This document shows positions 4,300 to 6,565 of a stretch of 6,565 bases of DNA, in pieces; positions within the stretch are counted from its first letter, which is position 1, and each line of letters opens with the position of its first letter. Under the pieces are notes generated by a model, which had not been told where the DNA came from, did not search any database, and saw only the letters and a list, made by a program, of their open reading frames with translations. Source of the DNA: Clostridia bacterium. GTDB taxonomy: Bacteria; Bacillota; Clostridia; Oscillospirales; CAG-272. Both the position numbers and the translations under genes were made by a program. The stretch is from the NCBI GenBank assembly GCA_017625275.1, contig JAGALI010000227.1:1-6565 (forward strand), given 5' to 3'.

Positions 4300-5838
4300 A
4301 TGAATACACTTGAAATAACTGAAAGGGCTGGAGCAAAAGCAAGGGTCACCTCCGTTTGCTGTGATACAGCAATAACTCATGATGTCAGCGAGGAATTTGT
4401 TTTGCCAGACTATGTAAACGAGGTTAGACGTGTGCTTATGACTAGAGCTCAGGTTTTGCCAGAGAGCAAGTACATAGCAGACTCACAAAACGGCACAAGA
4501 CTTGATTTTGGTGGCACTGTAACTTACTTTGTGATTTACACTGACGACGAGGGAAAGCTATGCTCTACCCCTCTTTCTAGCAACTACGAGGCATCTACAA
4601 TTTTAAAAAGCACTCCTAGTGAGGTGCTTATAGACACATCACCTGACAGTGTAACAACAAGAGTTAGCGCGCCAAGAAGGCTAACCATCAAGACTCGCCT
4701 AAAAAGCAAAATCTTCGGCTACGAGGAAAAGGAAATTTGCGAAAGCATTCTTCAAAGGTCAAGCGCTGATGAATTGTTTATAGAAAGGCTTTACGAGGAA
4801 AACTGCTCCCTCAGTGCAAGCACAGCGAGTCTACAGGGTATTAAAATAAGCGACAAATTCGACACAGGGTCTCTTTCCTCTCTGCGTCCTGTTCTTTGTG
4901 ATGCGCAAGCAATTTTGAAGGATGTAAAGCCATCAAATGGCTCTGTTAGCTGTCACGGAGAGGCTACTGTAAAATGCATTTGCGAAAGCGAGGGCGAGCT
5001 TATTACCCTATCCAAGGTGCTTCCTATATACGAAGAGGTTGGGCTTGACGAGGTGTGTCCCTCAGACACAGTAAAGGCTACAGCAAGATGCGTAAGCCTC
5101 TCTATTTCAAGCGAGGAGCATGAGAATGGTAGCGAGTTGTTTTTTGATATGTCCTGTGAAATAGACTGTGAGGCAATAAGAAATTCAGATATAACCTTAC
5201 CCAAGGATTGCTATTCAACCAAAAACGCTATGGAGACTAAGCATCGCGAGCTTGAGCTTTACTCTCTTGTAAAGGGTGGAAACGCTTCATTCTCTCTTAA
5301 TGAGAGCGTAAAGCGCAAAAGCAAGGATAAGCTAGAAATAATTGACACAATTCTTGAGCCTGTGTTTGAAAAATGTGATTTTAAGGGTGAGCGTGCATGC
5401 TTTATTGGTCGTCTTTGCACCAGCATCATAGCAAAGGGCGAGGGCGAGAGCGGAGAGTATCTTTGCGAAAGCTATGATGTTCCATTCAAGTATGAGCTTG
5501 AGCTAGCTAGACAGGTTCAAGGCCCTATCGTGCGTGGCAATTTCTCTGCATCCTTAGTAAACGCAAAATATAGCGACGATAAGCTACTTTTAAATGCAGA
5601 AATTTACCCCTCTGTTATGGTCTTAGAAAAATCAAGCACAACTATTTTAGACACTGCTACTCTAAAGAAGGACACAGAGTTCAAAAAAGATGCGTCCTGT
5701 GTGCGAGTTTTCTTCCCTAATGACGGCGATGTGCTTTGGGAAATAGCAAAGAAATATCACACCACAAGAGATAAAATAATGGAGCAAAACTCTCTTGATA
5801 GCGACTCGTTAGAGGGTGTCAAAAGCATTATAATATAA
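4300..5838 (+). CDS. sipL: SipL-like spore coat morphogenesis protein (DUF3794/SPOCS domains plus C-terminal LysM)
   Basis: Encodes 512 residues. SipL of C. difficile binds the coat basement ATPase SpoIVA and helps localise the coat on the forespore; a similar mother-cell role is inferred here. The first DUF3794 (SPOCS) unit is recognisable at about residues 25-110 with SEEFVLPDYVNEVRRVL (30-46) and GGTVTYFVIYTDDEGKL (71-87). Related beta-rich segments follow at about 185-290 and 325-445, with divergent sequence. The C-terminus is a single LysM domain, about 468-512 (VRVFFPNDGDVLWEIAKKYH, then TTRDKIMEQNSL), ending in KSIII directly at the stop. No signal peptide or membrane segment is visible, as expected for a mother-cell cytoplasmic protein. 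It has 19 cysteines. AAGGAG (4287-4292) lies 7 nt before ATG. Divergent from serS, convergent with uvrA. The family call is firm; orthology to sipL versus a paralogue is less so. Confidence 0.85.
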   Translation: MNTLEITERAGAKARVTSVCCDTAITHDVSEEFVLPDYVNEVRRVLMTRAQVLPESKYIADSQNGTRLDFGGTVTYFVIYTDDEGKLCSTPLSSNYEASTILKSTPSEVLIDTSPDSVTTRVSAPRRLTIKTRLKSKIFGYEEKEICESILQRSSADELFIERLYEENCSLSASTASLQGIKISDKFDTGSLSSLRPVLCDAQAILKDVKPSNGSVSCHGEATVKCICESEGELITLSKVLPIYEEVGLDEVCPSDTVKATARCVSLSISSEEHENGSELFFDMSCEIDCEAIRNSDITLPKDCYSTKNAMETKHRELELYSLVKGGNASFSLNESVKRKSKDKLEIIDTILEPVFEKCDFKGERACFIGRLCTSIIAKGEGESGEYLCESYDVPFKYELELARQVQGPIVRGNFSASLVNAKYSDDKLLLNAEIYPSVMVLEKSSTTILDTATLKKDTEFKKDASCVRVFFPNDGDVLWEIAKKYHTTRDKIMEQNSLDSDSLEGVKSIII

Positions 5839-5868
5839 AAAAACGGACACATTTGTGTCCGTTTTTTT
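5837..5868. terminator. bidirectional intrinsic terminator between the SipL-like gene and uvrA
   Basis: CGGACACA (5844-5851) and TGTGTCCG (5854-5861) form a GC-containing stem (the innermost pairs probably open into a 4-nt loop), flanked by seven A (5837-5843) and seven T (5862-5868). It therefore works in both directions. It uses the last two bases of the plus-strand stop codon (5836-5838) and two bases of the uvrA stop (5869-5867), so the intergenic DNA is nothing but terminator. Confidence 0.92.
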
Positions 5869-6565
5869 AGTCCTTATATCCGTTTAATGCCTTTTTCACA
5901 TAGATGCCTGTATACGAGGTTGGGTGCTTTGCCACCTCCTCTGGAGTTCCTGTGGCAACTATTGTTCCACCTGCGTCTCCACCCTCAGGTCCTAGGTCTA
6001 TTATATAATCGGCTGTTTTTATAACATCAAGGTTATGCTCTATTACCATTACGCTATTTCCTGCATCAACAAGCCTTTGAAGCACACCGATAAGCTTCTT
6101 AACATCATCAGTGTGGAGTCCTGTTGTAGGCTCATCAAGAATATATATGGTCTTTCCTGTTGAGCGCTTTGAAAGCTCCGTTGCGAGTTTAACTCTTTGC
6201 GCTTCTCCACCCGACAAGGTGGTTGAGGATTGACCTATTTTCACATATCCAAGTCCAACATCACAAATGGTTTGTAGCTTTCTTGAAATCGATGGAATAT
6301 CAGCAAAGAAAAGCGCCCCCTCCTCTGCTGTCATATCAAGAACATCTGCAATATTTTTGCCCTTGAATTTAACCTCGAGAGTGTCCTTATTATAACGCTT
6401 ACCCTTGCAGACATCACATTTCACATAAACATCTGGCAAGAAGTGCATTTCTATCTTCTTAACGCCATCGCCCTCACAGCTCTCACAGCGTCCTCCCCTT
6501 ACATTAAAGGAGAAGCGACCTGGGCCATAGGAGCGCATTTTTGCATCTGGGGTCTTAGCGAAAAG
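5867..6565 (-). CDS. uvrA: excinuclease ABC subunit UvrA, C-terminal part (5' end beyond window)
   Basis: The last 232 residues of UvrA, the ATPase that dimerises, finds bulky DNA lesions and loads UvrB in nucleotide excision repair. The frame stays open to the right edge (LFAKTPDAK precedes the first ATG), so the ATG at 6538 is internal; full UvrA is about 940 residues. Numbered from the window edge, the fragment shows the family GRFSFNV segment (15-21), the C-terminal zinc module CESC (27-30) and CDVC (50-53), the ABC signature LSGGEAQRVKLA (117-128), Walker B IYILDEPTTGLH (140-151) and the switch histidine in VIEHNLDVI (174-182). It ends with IDLGPEGGDAGG and ATGTPEEVA, typical of the UvrA tail. 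All key residues are present and no frame damage is seen. The promoter and any SOS box lie outside the window. Convergent with the spore coat gene through a shared terminator. Confidence 0.97.
   Translation of the reverse strand, partial: LFAKTPDAKMRSYGPGRFSFNVRGGRCESCEGDGVKKIEMHFLPDVYVKCDVCKGKRYNKDTLEVKFKGKNIADVLDMTAEEGALFFADIPSISRKLQTICDVGLGYVKIGQSSTTLSGGEAQRVKLATELSKRSTGKTIYILDEPTTGLHTDDVKKLIGVLQRLVDAGNSVMVIEHNLDVIKTADYIIDLGPEGGDAGGTIVATGTPEEVAKHPTSYTGIYVKKALNGYKD

Noticed and set aside
4953..5204. An 83-codon minus-strand frame opposite the SipL-like gene.
   Set aside because: Serine-rich antisense shadow of a gene with clear domains on the plus strand.
6536..6538. ATG as the start of a short UvrA-like protein.
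   Set aside because: The frame continues upstream with family-typical residues (LFAKTPDAK) to the window edge, so this Met is internal to full-length uvrA.
1..6565. CRISPR array, insertion sequence, prophage, tRNA or rRNA genes.
   Set aside because: No spaced direct repeats, transposase, integrase, terminal inverted repeats or tRNA-like cloverleaf were seen; the inverted repeats present are explained by terminators, the T-box and the two small elements listed.

Overview
The window reads as chromosomal core-genome DNA from a low-to-moderate-GC, endospore-forming Firmicute, most likely class Clostridia. The evidence is: a SipL-type spore coat protein (DUF3794/SPOCS plus LysM); a long-form, Gram-positive-style hibernation factor; a T-box-controlled aminoacyl-tRNA synthetase; a pyrophosphate-type phosphofructokinase; strong AGGAGG-like ribosome binding sites; and sigma-A promoters of TTGACA-17-TAtAAT type. 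The genus cannot be named from the sequence alone.

Layout from left to right. 1-1151 (minus): 6-phosphofructokinase of the PPi-dependent type, whose C-terminal end is cut by the window edge. 1152-1446: divergent intergenic region with a promoter for each flanking gene and an isolated GC-rich palindrome. 1447-1971 (plus): hpf, long-form ribosome hibernation promoting factor. 1982-2016: bidirectional terminator. 2015-2572 (minus): Apt-like purine phosphoribosyltransferase with its own promoter. 2646-2671: serS terminator. 2674-3951 (minus): serS. 3991-4200 (minus): complete serine T-box leader with its own promoter. 4237-4299: candidate sporulation promoter and RBS. 4300-5838 (plus): SipL-like DUF3794/LysM spore coat protein. 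5837-5868: bidirectional terminator. 5867-6565 (minus): C-terminal third or less of uvrA, running off the right edge.

The genes are not a pathway or a cassette. They are independent housekeeping transcription units plus one sporulation gene, each with its own promoter and most with a hairpin terminator. Glycolysis (pfk), ribosome hibernation (hpf), purine salvage (phosphoribosyltransferase), tRNA charging (serS) and excision repair (uvrA) are all represented. The regulatory architecture is the most informative part: the four vegetative promoters carry a TGn extended -10 element, serS is controlled by a T-box with a readable UCC specifier, and the serS and sipL-like promoters sit back to back with 1 bp between their -35 elements.

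I found no mobile element, CRISPR array, tRNA/rRNA gene or defence system, and no clearly undescribed system. The most interesting leads are the archaeal/eukaryal-looking catalytic core of SerS, the cysteine-rich SipL-like protein with a putative sigma-E promoter, and a hairpin at the extreme 5' end of the hpf mRNA.
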